The translations under genes and the position numbers were made by a program. The notes beneath the pieces are model-generated. The model was not told the origin of the DNA, ran no database searches, and saw only the letters and a program-made list of their open reading frames with translations. A DNA stretch of 64,000 nt from Erwinia oleae (GTDB lineage: Bacteria; Pseudomonadota; Gammaproteobacteria; Enterobacterales; Enterobacteriaceae): positions 44,764 to 108,763 of the forward strand of contig NZ_JNVB01000005.1 in the NCBI RefSeq assembly GCF_000770305.1, written 5' to 3'. Position 1 is the first letter of the stretch, and each line of letters opens with the position of its first letter. This document shows positions 10,069 through 20,738 of this stretch, one piece after another.

Positions 10069-10266
10069 CCGATAAGCGGCAGCAATCCAGCGCAAACTAA
10101 TGTATTGTTAACAGGTGCGATCTTTCAGTTGCAGCGTTTCGCGCGGCTATTGAGAAACCTTATTTTCTGCGGGGATATGAGGTTTGTCATTAGTCGCGAG
10201 GATGCAATGAAAGATTATAGATTGACGGCGGAGTCAGTACTCCGCTAACACGTTAAGGACACAATT
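10069..10266 (+). promoter_or_regulatory. pnp leader region
   Basis: The 198-base leader contains a perfect hairpin, GCGGAG (10228-10233) and CTCCGC (10240-10245), about 20 bases before the pnp start. In E. coli the pnp leader is cut by RNase III and then degraded by PNPase itself to autoregulate synthesis. The element here is in the right place, but its cleavage is inferred. In E. coli the small RNA SraG is encoded on the opposite strand of this gap; I found no decisive promoter for it here. Confidence 0.5.
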
Positions 10267-12399
10267 TTGCTGAATCCGATCGTAAAAAAATTCCAGTATG
10301 GTCAGCATACTGTCACGCTTGAGACGGGCATGATGGCTCGTCAGGCAACGGCAGCCGTCATGGTAAGCATGGACGATACCGCCGTATTCGTTACCGTTGT
10401 AGGTCAGAAAAAAGCGAAGCCAGGTCAGGACTTTTTCCCGCTGACCGTTAACTACCAGGAGCGTACCTACGCCGCTGGCCGCATCCCTGGCAGCTTCTTC
10501 CGTCGTGAAGGCCGTCCAAGCGAAGGCGAAACGCTGACCTCACGTCTGATTGACCGCCCGGTGCGTCCACTGTTCCCGGAAGGCTTCGTTAACGAAGTGC
10601 AGGTTATCGCGACCGTCGTTTCCGTTAACCCACAGGTGAATCCTGATATCGTTGCTATGATCGGCGCCTCTGCCGCGCTGAGCCTTTCCGGTATGCCTTT
10701 CAATGGCCCTATCGGCGCCGCGCGCGTAGGCTATATTAACGATCAGTATGTGCTGAACCCCACCACCGACGAGCTGAAAGAGAGCAAGCTGGACCTGGTG
10801 GTCGCCGGTACGCAGGGCGCGGTATTGATGGTTGAATCAGAAGCTGAACTGCTGAGCGAAGATCAGATGCTGGGCGCAGTGGTATTTGGTCATGAGCAGC
10901 AGCAGATTATTATTGAGCAGATCAACGCGCTGGTCGCCGAAGCGGGCAAGCCACGTTGGGACTGGAAACCAGAAGCTGTCAACGAAACGTTACACTCACG
11001 CATTGCTGCACTGGGCGAGTCCCGCCTCAGCGACGCTTACCGAATTACCGAAAAGCAGGAGCGCTACGCGCAGGTTGACGTCATCAAGTCAGACGTTGTG
11101 GCTGCATTGAAAGCTGAAGACGAAAGCCTGGATGAAGGCGAAATCGGCGATATTCTGCACAGTCTGGAAAAAGACGTGGTGCGCAGCCGCATCCTGCGCG
11201 GTGAGCCGCGTATCGATGGACGTGAAAAAGACATGATCCGCGGTCTGGACGTGCGCACTGGCGTACTGCCACGCACTCACGGTTCCGCGCTGTTTACCCG
11301 TGGTGAAACACAGGCGCTGGTAACGGCCACGCTGGGAACGACGCGTGACGCGCAGAACCTTGATGAACTGATGGGCGAACGCACCGACAACTTCCTGTTC
11401 CACTACAACTTCCCTCCGTACTCTGTGGGTGAAACCGGCATGGTCGGATCGCCGAAGCGCCGTGAAATCGGTCACGGTCGTCTGGCGAAGCGCGGCATGC
11501 TGGCAGTGATGCCAAAAGCCGATACCTTCCCGTACACCGTGCGCGTGGTGTCTGAGATCACCGAATCGAACGGCTCCTCATCAATGGCTTCCGTTTGCGG
11601 CGCGTCACTGGCATTAATGGATGCGGGCGTACCGATCAAAGCCGCCGTTGCGGGTATCGCTATGGGCCTGGTGAAAGAGGGTGAGAACTTTGTGGTGCTG
11701 TCCGATATCCTGGGTGATGAAGATCACCTTGGCGACATGGACTTCAAAGTAGCCGGTAGCCGCGAAGGGATTACCGCGCTGCAAATGGACATTAAAATTG
11801 AAGGCATCACCCGCGAAATCATGCAGGTTGCGCTGAATCAGGCTAAAGGTGCGCGTCTGCACATCCTTGGCGTGATGGAACAGGCTATCAGCACGCCGCG
11901 CGGCGATATCTCTCAGTTTGCTCCACGCATTCACACCATCAAGATCAGTCCGGACAAGATCAAAGACGTGATCGGTAAAGGCGGTTCCGTTATTCGTGCG
12001 CTGACTGAAGAGACCGGCACCACCATCGAAATTGAAGATGATGGCACGGTTAAAATCGCAGCGACGGATGGTGAAAAAGCGAAATATGCGATTCGTCGTA
12101 TCGAAGAGATCACCGCTGAAATCGAAGTGGGTCGCATCTACAACGGTAAAGTGACGCGTATTGTGGACTTCGGCGCGTTCGTCGCGATTGGCGGCGGCAA
12201 AGAAGGCCTGGTTCACATTTCTCAGATCGCCGACAAGCGTGTTGAGAAGGTGACCGACTATCTGCAAATGGGTCAGGAAGTGCCGGTGAAAGTACTGGAA
12301 GTTGATCGTCAGGGCCGTGTGCGCCTGAGCATCAAAGAAGCCACTGCGCAGGCCGAGCCTGAAGCGACGGCTGAGACGCCAGCGCCGGAAGCCGAGTAA
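10267..12399 (+). CDS. pnp: Polyribonucleotide nucleotidyltransferase (PNPase)
   Basis: PNPase is a trimeric phosphorolytic 3'-5' exoribonuclease and a core component of the RNA degradosome. The 710-residue protein has two RNase PH domains, the second starting near residue 320 with [25 protein letters not shown] domain ([17 protein letters not shown]) and an S1 domain ([15 protein letters not shown]) follow. The C-terminal tail is variable and rich in A, E and P. The start is TTG at 10267, as in E. coli, with AAGGA at 10255-10259. Confidence 0.97.
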   Translation: MLNPIVKKFQYGQHTVTLETGMMARQATAAVMVSMDDTAVFVTVVGQKKAKPGQDFFPLTVNYQERTYAAGRIPGSFFRREGRPSEGETLTSRLIDRPVRPLFPEGFVNEVQVIATVVSVNPQVNPDIVAMIGASAALSLSGMPFNGPIGAARVGYINDQYVLNPTTDELKESKLDLVVAGTQGAVLMVESEAELLSEDQMLGAVVFGHEQQQIIIEQINALVAEAGKPRWDWKPEAVNETLHSRIAALGESRLSDAYRITEKQERYAQVDVIKSDVVAALKAEDESLDEGEIGDILHSLEKDVVRSRILRGEPRIDGREKDMIRGLDVRTGVLPRTHGSALFTRGETQALVTATLGTTRDAQNLDELMGERTDNFLFHYNFPPYSVGETGMVGSPKRREIGHGRLAKRGMLAVMPKADTFPYTVRVVSEITESNGSSSMASVCGASLALMDAGVPIKAAVAGIAMGLVKEGENFVVLSDILGDEDHLGDMDFKVAGSREGITALQMDIKIEGITREIMQVALNQAKGARLHILGVMEQAISTPRGDISQFAPRIHTIKISPDKIKDVIGKGGSVIRALTEETGTTIEIEDDGTVKIAATDGEKAKYAIRRIEEITAEIEVGRIYNGKVTRIVDFGAFVAIGGGKEGLVHISQIADKRVEKVTDYLQMGQEVPVKVLEVDRQGRVRLSIKEATAQAEPEATAETPAPEAE

Positions 12400-12412
12400 C
12401 GACAGACCGTTA

Positions 12413-12435
12413 AGCTCTCCATTTTTTGGAGAGCT
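12413..12435 (+). terminator. Hairpin after pnp
   Basis: AGCTCTCC (12413-12420) and GGAGAGCT (12428-12435) form a perfect stem around an ATTTTTT loop. The following GTTTC is a poor T-run, so termination may be partial with readthrough into nlpI. Confidence 0.55.
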
Positions 12436-12522
12436 GTTTCATCGCGAGGGCAGGACGACACCTTGTGCATGGCAGGCGGATGAAAGGACATTCATCCCAT
12501 TGTTTGTATTCGGGAGTGGGAA

Positions 12523-13407
12523 ATGAAGCCTTTTTTGCGCTGGTGTCTTGTTGCTACAGCTTTGACGCTGGCAGGATGCAGCAACCCGAACTGGCGCGAA
12601 AGCGATGTACTGGCGGTTCCGTTGCAGCCTACGCTGCAACAGGAAGTCATTTTGGCACGTATGGAACAAATACTTGCCAGTCGTGCCCTGAGCGATGATG
12701 AACGCGCACAGCTATTATATGAGCGCGGAGTGTTGTATGATAGTTTGGGTTTGCGGGCCCTGGCGCGAAATGATTTTTCACAAGCGCTGGCCATCAGACC
12801 TGATATGCCTGAAGTATTCAATTACTTAGGCATTTATTTAACGCAGGCAGGCAATTTTGATGCTGCCTATGAAGCGTTCGATTCTGTACTTGAGCTTGAT
12901 CCAACTTACAATTACGCGCACTTAAACCGCGGTATCGCCTTGTATTATGGCGGACGGTTTAAACTGGCGCAGGATGATCTGCTGGCGTTTTATCAAGACG
13001 ATCCTAACGATCCTTTCCGCAGCCTGTGGCTCTATCTCGATGAACGAGAAATGGATGCCGACAAGGCAAAAGTGGCGTTGAAACAGCGCTACGATCGTGC
13101 GGAAAAAGATCAATGGGGATGGAATATTGTCGATTTCTACCTGGGCAACATCAGCGAAGGTAAGCTGATGGAGAGTCTCAAGGCGGATGCAACGGATAAC
13201 ACCTCGCTCGCTGAACATCTCAGTGAAACCAACTTCTATTTAGGTAAACATTACCTAAGTCTGGGGGAGAAGGACAACGCAGAAGCGTTGTTCAAGCTGA
13301 CGGTCGCTAACAATGTCCACAACTTTGTTGAGCACCGGTATGCATTGTTGGAGCTGGCGCTTCTTGGCCAGACACAAGACGATTTATCAGAATCTGACCA
13401 GCAATAG
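12523..13407 (+). CDS. nlpI: Lipoprotein NlpI
   Basis: NlpI is an outer-membrane lipoprotein with tetratricopeptide repeats. It acts as an adaptor for peptidoglycan endopeptidases and, with the protease Prc, controls MepS levels. The 294-residue product begins [19 protein letters not shown], a lipoprotein signal with the lipobox cysteine at residue 19. TPR-type helices follow (residues about 62-170). Length and location between pnp and deaD match E. coli exactly. Confidence 0.96.
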   Translation: MKPFLRWCLVATALTLAGCSNPNWRESDVLAVPLQPTLQQEVILARMEQILASRALSDDERAQLLYERGVLYDSLGLRALARNDFSQALAIRPDMPEVFNYLGIYLTQAGNFDAAYEAFDSVLELDPTYNYAHLNRGIALYYGGRFKLAQDDLLAFYQDDPNDPFRSLWLYLDEREMDADKAKVALKQRYDRAEKDQWGWNIVDFYLGNISEGKLMESLKADATDNTSLAEHLSETNFYLGKHYLSLGEKDNAEALFKLTVANNVHNFVEHRYALLELALLGQTQDDLSESDQQ

Positions 13408-13511
13408 CTGACGAACTTTTATTGCCCTTTTTTCGCGCATGTCATCATCCTGCCGGGTGAGGGCTTTCGTGTTCGTCAAAACCACTAATTTGAGCCGGTT
13501 CACACTTTTTG

Positions 13512-13568
13512 ATGAAAATGACTGAATGTTTTCACGACGAGTTATGTAGACTGGCCGCCGCAATCTAA
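13512..13568 (+). CDS. yrbN: Short leader peptide YrbN upstream of deaD
   Basis: An 18-codon ORF reads [18 protein letters not shown] and stops at 13566-13568. It resembles the small protein YrbN, known between nlpI and deaD in E. coli, where as I recall it has 26 residues and starts similarly. The stop codon abuts the deaD ribosome-binding site (TAAGAGG) and lies 16 bases before the deaD ATG. This spacing suggests translational coupling in the cold-shock leader. Its function is not known to me. Confidence 0.7.
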   Translation: MKMTECFHDELCRLAAAI

Positions 13569-13584
13569 GAGGCACGTGTACTAC

Positions 13585-15459
13585 ATGACTGATATTGAAA
13601 CCACTTTTGCTGACCTTGGCCTGAACGACGCCATCCTCGAATCACTGAACGGTATGGGCTACGTGAAGCCTTCTCCGATCCAGGCAGAGTGTATCCCACA
13701 TCTGCTGGCGGGCCGCGATGTGCTGGGTATGGCGCAGACCGGGAGCGGCAAAACCGCAGCGTTTTCGCTGCCGCTGCTGCACAACATTGACAGCAACCTG
13801 AAAGCACCCCAAATCCTGGTGCTGGCGCCAACTCGCGAGCTGGCTGTTCAGGTCGCCGAAGCCGTCACCGAATTCGCTAAACACATGCGTGGTCTGAACG
13901 TGGTGGCCCTTTACGGCGGCCAGCGTTATGACGTACAGCTGCGCGCACTGCGCCAGGGTCCACAGGTTGTTGTGGGCACGCCGGGCCGTCTGCTCGATCA
14001 CCTGAAACGCGGCACGCTGGATCTTTCCAACCTGCGCGGCCTGGTGCTGGATGAAGCAGACGAAATGCTGCGCATGGGCTTCATCGAAGACGTTGAAACC
14101 ATCATGGCGCAGATCCCAGCCGATCATCAGACCGCGCTGTTCTCTGCGACTATGCCGGAAGCGATCCGTCGTATTACCAAACGCTTTATGAATGATCCGC
14201 AGGAAGTACGGATCCAGTCGAGCCTGACCACGCGCCCTGACATCAGCCAGAGCTACTGGACCGCCTACGGTCGTAAGACCGATGCGCTGACGCGTTTCCT
14301 TGAGTCAGAAGATTTCGACGCAGCGATCATCTTCGTGCGTACCAAAAATGCCACGCTGGAAGTAGCTGAAGCGCTGGAGCGCAGCGGTTATAACAGCGCC
14401 GCGCTGAACGGCGACATGAACCAGGCACTGCGTGAGCAGACGCTGGAACGCCTGAAAGACGGCCGCCTGGATATCCTGATTGCCACCGACGTCGCCGCTC
14501 GCGGTCTGGACGTTGAGCGCATCAGCCTTGTTGTGAACTATGACATCCCGATGGATGCAGAGTCTTACGTTCACCGTATCGGCCGTACGGGTCGTGCAGG
14601 CCGTGCAGGTCGCGCGCTGCTGTTTGTTGAAAACCGCGAGCGCCGTCTGCTGCGTAACATTGAACGCACCATGAAGCTGACCATTCCTGAAGTTGAGCTG
14701 CCAAACGCAGAGCTGCTGGGCGAGCGTCGCCTGACCCGCTTTGCTGCGAAAGTACAGCAGCAGCTGGAAAGCAGCGATCTGGATATGTATCGCGCGCTGC
14801 TGTCCAGGCTTCAGCCGGAAGCCGAGCTGGATATGGAAACGCTGGCCGCCGCGCTGCTGAAAATGGCGCAGGGCGAACGCCCTCTGATCGTGCCAGCGGA
14901 TCCGGCTCCGCGTCCGCGTCGTGAATTCCGCGAACGTGACGACCGTCGTGATGAACGCCGTGGCGACCGCGCCGAGCGTGGGCCACGTGAAAACCGCGAA
15001 GGCGGCGATCGTCCACGTCGTGAACGTCGTGACGTTGGCGATATGGAAGTTTACCGTATTGAAGTGGGCCGTGATGATGGTGTTGAAGTTCGTCATATCG
15101 TTGGCGCTATTGCTAACGAAGGCGATATCAGCAGCCGCTACATCGGCAACATCAAGATGTTCGGTACGCACTCTACCATCGAGTTGCCGAAAGGCATGCC
15201 GGGTGAAATCCTGCAACACTTCACCCGCACGCGTATTCTGAACAAGCCGATGAATATGCAGCTGATTGGTGATGCGCAGCCTCGCGACGGCGAACGCCGT
15301 GGCAGCGGCCCGGCTCGCGGTGCGGGTCGTGGCGATCGTCCTGAAGGCGCTCGTCGCTTCAGCAACGATCGTGGCGGCGAACGTCGCGGCGGTGGCTTTA
15401 ATCGCGAAGGCGGCCCGCGTCGTCGTGAAGATGGTCCCGTGCGTCGTCGCGACGCCTAA
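13585..15459 (+). CDS. deaD: Cold-shock DEAD-box RNA helicase DeaD/CsdA
   Basis: DeaD unwinds RNA during 50S ribosome assembly and mRNA decay, mainly at low temperature. The 624-residue protein shows the Q motif ([10 protein letters not shown]), [21 protein letters not shown] and [10 protein letters not shown]. It also has the helicase C domain and a DbpA-type RNA-binding domain (about residues 485-560). The tail is rich in arginine and glycine. The ATG at 13585 fits the AGAGG site; a GTG at 13576 is too close to it. The gene lies downstream of the yrbN leader peptide and ends at its own terminator. Confidence 0.96.
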   Translation: MTDIETTFADLGLNDAILESLNGMGYVKPSPIQAECIPHLLAGRDVLGMAQTGSGKTAAFSLPLLHNIDSNLKAPQILVLAPTRELAVQVAEAVTEFAKHMRGLNVVALYGGQRYDVQLRALRQGPQVVVGTPGRLLDHLKRGTLDLSNLRGLVLDEADEMLRMGFIEDVETIMAQIPADHQTALFSATMPEAIRRITKRFMNDPQEVRIQSSLTTRPDISQSYWTAYGRKTDALTRFLESEDFDAAIIFVRTKNATLEVAEALERSGYNSAALNGDMNQALREQTLERLKDGRLDILIATDVAARGLDVERISLVVNYDIPMDAESYVHRIGRTGRAGRAGRALLFVENRERRLLRNIERTMKLTIPEVELPNAELLGERRLTRFAAKVQQQLESSDLDMYRALLSRLQPEAELDMETLAAALLKMAQGERPLIVPADPAPRPRREFRERDDRRDERRGDRAERGPRENREGGDRPRRERRDVGDMEVYRIEVGRDDGVEVRHIVGAIANEGDISSRYIGNIKMFGTHSTIELPKGMPGEILQHFTRTRILNKPMNMQLIGDAQPRDGERRGSGPARGAGRGDRPEGARRFSNDRGGERRGGGFNREGGPRRREDGPVRRRDA

Positions 15460-15482
15460 ACGTACATCTTCCTGATCCCGAT

Positions 15483-15510
15483 AAGCCGGTCACCTGACCG
15501 GCTTTTTTTT
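15483..15510 (+). terminator. deaD terminator
   Basis: AAGCCGGTCA and TGACCGGCTT form a perfect stem around CC, followed by a run of T to 15510. Confidence 0.9.
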
Positions 15511-15586
15511 GCCTGTAATCTGGCTGCCGATGCCAGCAAACCTTGTGGTAAATTAAATCCCATCATCAACCAGCCAGTGAGGCGAT

Positions 15587-16579
15587 ATGCGTTTTCCCAT
15601 CACCCGCACGACGCGAGAAATGAAAAAGAATAACGTCGTTATGGTCAGCGACGTGCTTAAAGCGTTGGGTTCGGCGACGAAAGCAGAGGTGGCGCTGCAA
15701 ACCGGTTTGAGCGTGGCAACCTGCGGTACGGTGCTGAACGCGCTGCACCACTCAGGCGAGGCGATTGTCATTGAGGCAGAGCCGTCGCGTGGCGGGCGTC
15801 CGGCGCTGCGCTACGCCTGCAACCCTGACTACTTCTCCCTGCTGAGCCTCTATGCGGAAGGCGATGATCACGCCGCAACGTTGGTCTGGTCCGTCTCGTC
15901 GGCGACCGGCGATCTCCTGGCGCAGGGCGAAGAAGCCTTTCAGACGCAGACGCTGGAATGGTTTTATCAGCAGGTTGATGAGATCCTGCAAGCGCATCCT
16001 AACGTGCAGGCGCTCGGTGTGGGTTTGCCCGGCGTTGTGGCGGAAGGCGTGGTTCTCTCGTGTGACATCAGCCTGTTTAACGACGTGCCGATTATGCGGC
16101 ATCTTCAGGAGCGGTTCGGCTTGTATGTGCAAACTGACAATGACATGAACTATATCGCCTGGGGCTTCTACCGCAGTAGCTGCGCGGGCGTTACGGCTCC
16201 GGTCGCTTACATCCATAAGCCTGCCGTTCCCTGCACCGGCTGCGGCATTGTGGTTAACGGGCAGGTACTTCAGGGCGCCAGCTACTTTGCCGGTGAAGTG
16301 AGCAATCTGCCCGGCCTGGCCGGTCAATCGCTGGTTGATGAAATGGCAACGATCGTGGTTTCGCTGGTAGCCATCATCAACCCGGTGACGGTTGCGCTGA
16401 CCGGCCCTAATCTGAACGACACGTTACTGCCTGAGATCGCCCGGCGCTGCGCCGGGACTCTCCCTCTGCGCCATATTCCACGGCTGATTTATCGTCCCTC
16501 TGCGCGTCAGGACTATCTCCAGGGCATAGCCGAGCTGACCAGCCAGGAATTTATCCGACACCGCCTGTTCAGCGATTAA
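15587..16579 (+). CDS. ROK-family-like transcriptional regulator
   Basis: The 330-residue product has an N-terminal winged helix (about residues 15-75, with KAEVALQTGLSVATCGTVL as the recognition region and SRGGRPA as the wing). A ROK-type sugar-binding fold follows, with ALGVGLPGVV and TDNDMNYIAWGFY. The ATP-binding DxGGT motif expected in a ROK kinase is missing (LYAEGDDHAATLV stands there), so it should be a regulator without kinase activity. Only part of the usual ROK zinc-binding cysteine cluster is visible (CTGCG). The MFS transporter and HAD phosphatase downstream on the same strand are likely targets. The ligand is unknown. Confidence 0.75.
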   Translation: MRFPITRTTREMKKNNVVMVSDVLKALGSATKAEVALQTGLSVATCGTVLNALHHSGEAIVIEAEPSRGGRPALRYACNPDYFSLLSLYAEGDDHAATLVWSVSSATGDLLAQGEEAFQTQTLEWFYQQVDEILQAHPNVQALGVGLPGVVAEGVVLSCDISLFNDVPIMRHLQERFGLYVQTDNDMNYIAWGFYRSSCAGVTAPVAYIHKPAVPCTGCGIVVNGQVLQGASYFAGEVSNLPGLAGQSLVDEMATIVVSLVAIINPVTVALTGPNLNDTLLPEIARRCAGTLPLRHIPRLIYRPSARQDYLQGIAELTSQEFIRHRLFSD

Positions 16580-16680
16580 ACGCCATAACATTTGCGCCAT
16601 CGCCTTGACGGCAGCGATGAATGCACTTAACTTATTAAAAGTATTTTAATAACTATTCTGACTGCAAGAAGGAGCAAGGC

Positions 16681-17841
16681 ATGGCGCAAAGTGCCGCTGA
16701 GATACGCGTTGATACCCCGGCAAATCGCATGGCGACACGGGCGACCTTTTTTGTTACCGGCATGGCGATGGGGCTATGGGCGGCACTGGTACCTTTTGCA
16801 CAGCAGCGTACGGGCGCGGAGGCCAACCAGCTCGGGCTGCTTCTGCTTTGCCTCGGAGCAGGATCGCTGCTCTCGATGTCTGGCTCCGGCCCGCTGATTG
16901 GCCGACTGGGCTGTCGGGCCGTGATTATCATCTCGGTCACGCTGTACATTCTGATGCTGCCGCTGCTGGCAACGCTGAACGATCTCTGGCTGCTGGGCGG
17001 CAGCCTGTTTCTGTTTGGTATGGGTATCGGTCTGACCGATGTGGCAATGAATGTGCAGGGATCGATCATTGAACAGGCGGCCGATAAGCCGCTGATGTCG
17101 GGTTTCCATTGCCTGTGGAGCGTCGGCGGCATCGCGGGCGCGGGCGGCGGCGCGCTGCTGTTCAGCGTGGGGCTCACGCCGTTGACCAGCACATTCTGCG
17201 CGATGGCGGCGACCGCAGTCGTTCTCGGCATTTCATACCGCTCGCTGCTCACCGTTGGCAATCAGGAGAAGAAGGGCGAAAAGCGCGGTGGCAAACCCGA
17301 TTTTTACCTGATCCTGATCGCCCTGATGACGCTGTTGTGCTTTATGGCGGAAGGCGCGGTCATTGACTGGAGCGGTGTCTTTATGCACCAGCAGCGCGGT
17401 ATGGACGTGGCACGCGCCGGATGGGGGTTCGCGGTGTTCTCACTGATGATGTCGCTGATGCGTCTGACCGGCGATGCCGTGGTACAGCGCCTGGGACGCA
17501 AGCGGATACTGGTGATGGGCGGCCTGTTGGGCACAATCGGCTATTCGATGGTGGTGCTGCTGCCGGGATGGGTCTTTTCGCTGGTCGGCTTTGCGCTGAT
17601 CGGCATCGGTGCCGCTAATATCGTGCCGGTGCTGATCACCCTGGCGGGCCAGCAAAAAAGTATGCCGGTCAATATGTCGGTGGCGCTGGTAACGGCAGTG
17701 GGCTATCTGGGCGTGCTGGGCGGCCCGGCGCTGCTCGGCTGGGTCGCGCACTACGCCAGCCTCTACGTTGCTTTTTCGTTTCTTATCGTCGGCTTTTTGA
17801 TCATTACTCTCGGCGCATTAAAACTGCGCTATTCACGCTGA
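16681..17841 (+). CDS. ybjJ: MFS transporter, YbjJ-like
   Basis: The 386-residue protein is an inner-membrane major facilitator with about 12 hydrophobic segments and a charged central loop (GNQEKKGEKRGGKPD). Family-like features include GFHCLWSVGGIAGAGGGALL and FMAEGAVIDWSGVF, resembling E. coli YbjJ. Linkage to a YbjI-type phosphatase, as in E. coli ybjI-ybjJ, supports the call. The substrate is unknown. The gap of 101 bases after the regulator could hold its own promoter. Identity as the true YbjJ orthologue is less certain than membership of the family. Confidence 0.7.
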   Translation: MAQSAAEIRVDTPANRMATRATFFVTGMAMGLWAALVPFAQQRTGAEANQLGLLLLCLGAGSLLSMSGSGPLIGRLGCRAVIIISVTLYILMLPLLATLNDLWLLGGSLFLFGMGIGLTDVAMNVQGSIIEQAADKPLMSGFHCLWSVGGIAGAGGGALLFSVGLTPLTSTFCAMAATAVVLGISYRSLLTVGNQEKKGEKRGGKPDFYLILIALMTLLCFMAEGAVIDWSGVFMHQQRGMDVARAGWGFAVFSLMMSLMRLTGDAVVQRLGRKRILVMGGLLGTIGYSMVVLLPGWVFSLVGFALIGIGAANIVPVLITLAGQQKSMPVNMSVALVTAVGYLGVLGGPALLGWVAHYASLYVAFSFLIVGFLIITLGALKLRYSR

Positions 17842-17861
17842 TCATAGTTAATGGAGTGCTC

Positions 17862-18671
17862 ATGAGCATAAAACTTATCGCCACCGACATGGACGGCACC
17901 TTTCTTGATGGCAACCATCAGTACAACCGCAGCCGTTTTCGGGAGCAGTATCAGCAGATGCAGCAGCGAGGAATCAAGTTCGTGGTGGCCAGCGGCAATC
18001 AGTATTACCAGCTCAAAAGCTTCTTCGATGATATTGATGTAGATATTGCCTACGTTGCAGAAAACGGTGCTTATCTGGTCGATAAACAACAGGAGCTGTA
18101 CTGCGGCGAAATATCAACCGGGCAGGTGCAACAGGTAACGTTGTGTCTGGACCAGACCGAAGGTATCGAAACGGTTATCTGCGGCGCAGAAAGCGCGTAT
18201 CTGCTTGATAGCTGTTCTGAGCGTTTTTTTAACATTATGCAACGCTATTATCATCGGCTGCGCAAGGTCAGTGATTACGGGCAAATCAGCGACAGGATAT
18301 TCAAATTCGCGCTGGGCTACCGGGAAGATGACGTGGGGCCGCTGATGGCAGAGCTTGACGGCAGGCTGACAGGGATCGTAACGCCGGTATCAAGCGGTCA
18401 CGGCTCGGTGGATTTGATCATCCCTGGCAACCACAAAGCAAACGGCCTGAAAAAGATCCAGCAAATTTACGGTATCAGAGACGACGAAGTGCTGGCCTTT
18501 GGCGACGGCGGCAACGATCTGGAGATGCTGCGTCAGGCGGGATACGGCTTTGCGATGGACAATGCGTCGCCCGCGGCGAAGGCGGCGGCAAAATACCGCG
18601 CGCCTGGTAACGGTGAGCAGGGCGTATTGCAGATCATTGACGACTGTCTGGCCGGTCGTCATCCGTTCTGA
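17862..18671 (+). CDS. ybjI: HAD-superfamily phosphatase YbjI
   Basis: This is a Cof-type HAD hydrolase of 269 residues; E. coli YbjI dephosphorylates FMN and related sugar phosphates in vitro. The nucleophile motif DMDGTFLDG lies near residue 8. The sequence VVASGNQYYQL and the metal-binding GDGGNDLEMLRQAGYGFAM near residue 210 follow the family. I use the ATG at 17862, after GGAG at 17853-17856, giving MSIKLIATDMDGTF as in E. coli. It sits 20 bases after the MFS gene and is probably cotranscribed with it. Confidence 0.9.
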   Translation: MSIKLIATDMDGTFLDGNHQYNRSRFREQYQQMQQRGIKFVVASGNQYYQLKSFFDDIDVDIAYVAENGAYLVDKQQELYCGEISTGQVQQVTLCLDQTEGIETVICGAESAYLLDSCSERFFNIMQRYYHRLRKVSDYGQISDRIFKFALGYREDDVGPLMAELDGRLTGIVTPVSSGHGSVDLIIPGNHKANGLKKIQQIYGIRDDEVLAFGDGGNDLEMLRQAGYGFAMDNASPAAKAAAKYRAPGNGEQGVLQIIDDCLAGRHPF

Positions 18672-18677
18672 AAACGT

Positions 18678-19691
18678 TTAGTCCTGAAGCGACTGATGCG
18701 CCTCCATGGCCAGCGAGAAGGAATGCAGGCGCGCTTCCCGATCGAAGATCTGTCCGTTGACCATGACTTCATCCGCCTGCGTTTCGCGGATCAATGCGGC
18801 AAGCCCGTGACGGACTTTCTCTTTATCGCCCACAATCGACATGCTCAGCGCCTGCTGTACGCCATACTGCTCTGAAGGCGACCACAGGCTTTCCATATTC
18901 TCAACCGGCGCGGGCAGCGGGCCAGGCATGCCGCGACGCAGATTGATAAACTGCTGCTGCATGGAGGTAAACAGGAAGCGGGCGTCGCGCTCGCTGTCGG
19001 CAGCAACAATATTGATGCATACCATCGCATGCGGTTTTTGCAGCCGGGCCGACGGTTTAAAGTTTTCGCGATAAAGGTGCAGCGCCTGAAGCAGCATATC
19101 CGGCGCGAAGTGCGAGGCGAAGGCGAAAGGCAGGCCGAGTTGCGCAGAGAGTTGCGCGCTGTACAGGCTGGAGCCCAGCAGCCAGACCGGGATCTTCAGT
19201 CCCAAACCCGGCACGGGCTGTACCGCAGGACGCGCGTCGTCTTCCGCATCAAACCAGTTCAGCAACTCCTGTACGTCGCCGGGAAAATTATCAACATGGC
19301 TGCTCATATGGCGGCGCAGCGCCATCATGGTGCGCTGATCCGAACCGGGCGCGCGGCCCAGTCCTAAATCGATACGGTCAGGATAGAGCGAGGCGAGGGT
19401 GCCAAACTGTTCGGCGATCACTAACGGCGCGTGGTTAGGCAGCATCACGCCGCCGGAGCCGAGTCGCAGCGTTTGCGTGTTGGCCGCCAGGTAACCAATC
19501 AGCACGGAGGTCGCCGCGCTGGCGATACCGGTCATGTTGTGATGTTCCGCCAGCCAGTAGCGGTTATACCCCAGCTTTTCACACTGCCGGGCCAGCGCCA
19601 GCGACGCGTGGAAGGCATCGCGGGCGGTTGCGCCCTGCGGGACAGGCGCCAGGTCGAGGACTGACAAGGGTACGTTTCTGGTCTCAGACAT
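18678..19691 (-). CDS. yhbW: Luciferase-like flavin monooxygenase family protein YhbW
   Basis: The 337-residue product belongs to the bacterial luciferase-like family of flavin-dependent monooxygenases. Conserved stretches include [35 protein letters not shown] and DLGLGRAPG. No physiological substrate is established for E. coli YhbW. The gene converges on ybjI with a 6-base gap and lies beside ubiV as in E. coli. Identification rests on length, conserved motifs and synteny. Confidence 0.92.
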   Translation of the reverse strand: MSETRNVPLSVLDLAPVPQGATARDAFHASLALARQCEKLGYNRYWLAEHHNMTGIASAATSVLIGYLAANTQTLRLGSGGVMLPNHAPLVIAEQFGTLASLYPDRIDLGLGRAPGSDQRTMMALRRHMSSHVDNFPGDVQELLNWFDAEDDARPAVQPVPGLGLKIPVWLLGSSLYSAQLSAQLGLPFAFASHFAPDMLLQALHLYRENFKPSARLQKPHAMVCINIVAADSERDARFLFTSMQQQFINLRRGMPGPLPAPVENMESLWSPSEQYGVQQALSMSIVGDKEKVRHGLAALIRETQADEVMVNGQIFDREARLHSFSLAMEAHQSLQD

Positions 19692-19821
19692 CGTCGCTCA
19701 CTTATTCGTAATCAGGGAATACCACAGCTTAAGCGATCGCATTCCGGGAATATTGGCAGTTTGCAGCACTTTACGCACAGACAAGCTCACAACGAAGTAT
19801 TGTCGATAATGCCTGATATGG

Positions 19822-19846
19822 AAATGAAAGCGGGCGCACGGCCCGC
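19822..19846 (-). terminator. Weak terminator after ubiV
   Basis: GCGGGC and GCCCGC (19830-19835 and 19841-19846) form a 6-bp stem. On the minus strand it is followed by TTTCATTTC, a weak T-run. It lies between ubiV and yhbW. Confidence 0.45.
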
Positions 19847-19851
19847 ATTGA

Positions 19852-20730
19852 TTAGCTTACCAGCGCCAGCCCCGCGACCTGTCGCCAGTAGCCGTTGCAC
19901 TGCTGACCGTTTTCCAGCACCAGTGGATACTTACCCGTTTCGTTAGCACGGAACTGGTCGATGAGCATCAGCGTCTCTTTGCCCTGGGGCGACAGACGCA
20001 CGATATCCACCAGCCCCTGCATAGAAATCAGATCGTTACCGAGGTTGTAGCAATATCCGCTCATGGTCTGGATGCCGTTGAGGACAAACACCTGCTGATC
20101 CTCCTGTGAGCGCAGCGCTCTGCCCAGCGGATAGTTAATGCAGCAGGTCTGGCAATCATCCTTACCGCGATTTTCCGCCCGCGCGGTAAAGCAGCGTGCC
20201 GATAAGGCCAGCGGCAAATAGCCATAGCTCAACACCTCTACCTCAAACTGCTGGCGAATGCCTAATGTTTCGCACTGCTTCAGCAGGTTTACCAGCCAGT
20301 CGCGCGACAGCTCCACCGGCATGCACCAGCGCGTCATGCCCATTTTCACCAGCCTGCGCAGCGTAACGGCGTTGTAGCAGTTCAGTGCATGGCCGGCAAC
20401 AAAAGGCAGGCCCGCTTCGGCGGCCATATTCACCGTACCGAGATCGTTCGCCTCAATCAAAAAGTCGCCGTTATCGACATAGCGCTTCAGCTCGCCCAGT
20501 TCCGACGGCGACTGCACCAGCGCCAGCGTGCTGAGCGCAACCTGCTTACCGGCTCCCGCCAGCGCTTTTGCCATGGCCAGCCAGTCGCCGACCCTGGTGG
20601 CGCGACGCTTGCTGCACACGGCCTCGCCCAGATAGACGATGTCCGCAGAACTCTGTGCTGCCGCCTGGTAAAAATCTTCCAGCGTCTCTTTCGGCCAGTA
20701 CCAGAGCACCGGGCCCAATGAATATTGCAT
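19852..20730 (-). CDS. ubiV: UbiV, oxygen-independent ubiquinone biosynthesis protein
   Basis: UbiV is a U32-family iron-sulfur protein that works with UbiU and UbiT in hydroxylating the ubiquinone ring without oxygen. From the ATG at 20730 (MQYSLGPVLWYWP) the product has 292 residues, equal to E. coli YhbV. The cluster ligands fall at C39, C180, C193 and C197, the positions I recall from E. coli. An upstream in-frame start would add six residues, but AGGAG lies just before the ATG chosen. The gene begins 8 bases after ubiU, forming a two-gene operon. Confidence 0.95.
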   Translation of the reverse strand: MQYSLGPVLWYWPKETLEDFYQAAAQSSADIVYLGEAVCSKRRATRVGDWLAMAKALAGAGKQVALSTLALVQSPSELGELKRYVDNGDFLIEANDLGTVNMAAEAGLPFVAGHALNCYNAVTLRRLVKMGMTRWCMPVELSRDWLVNLLKQCETLGIRQQFEVEVLSYGYLPLALSARCFTARAENRGKDDCQTCCINYPLGRALRSQEDQQVFVLNGIQTMSGYCYNLGNDLISMQGLVDIVRLSPQGKETLMLIDQFRANETGKYPLVLENGQQCNGYWRQVAGLALVS

Positions 20731-20738
20731 ACGATCTC

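Noticed and set aside
14305..15219. A 304-codon open frame on the minus strand opposite deaD
   Set aside because: It mirrors the deaD coding sequence, has no start site or motif, and its threonine-rich composition is an artefact.
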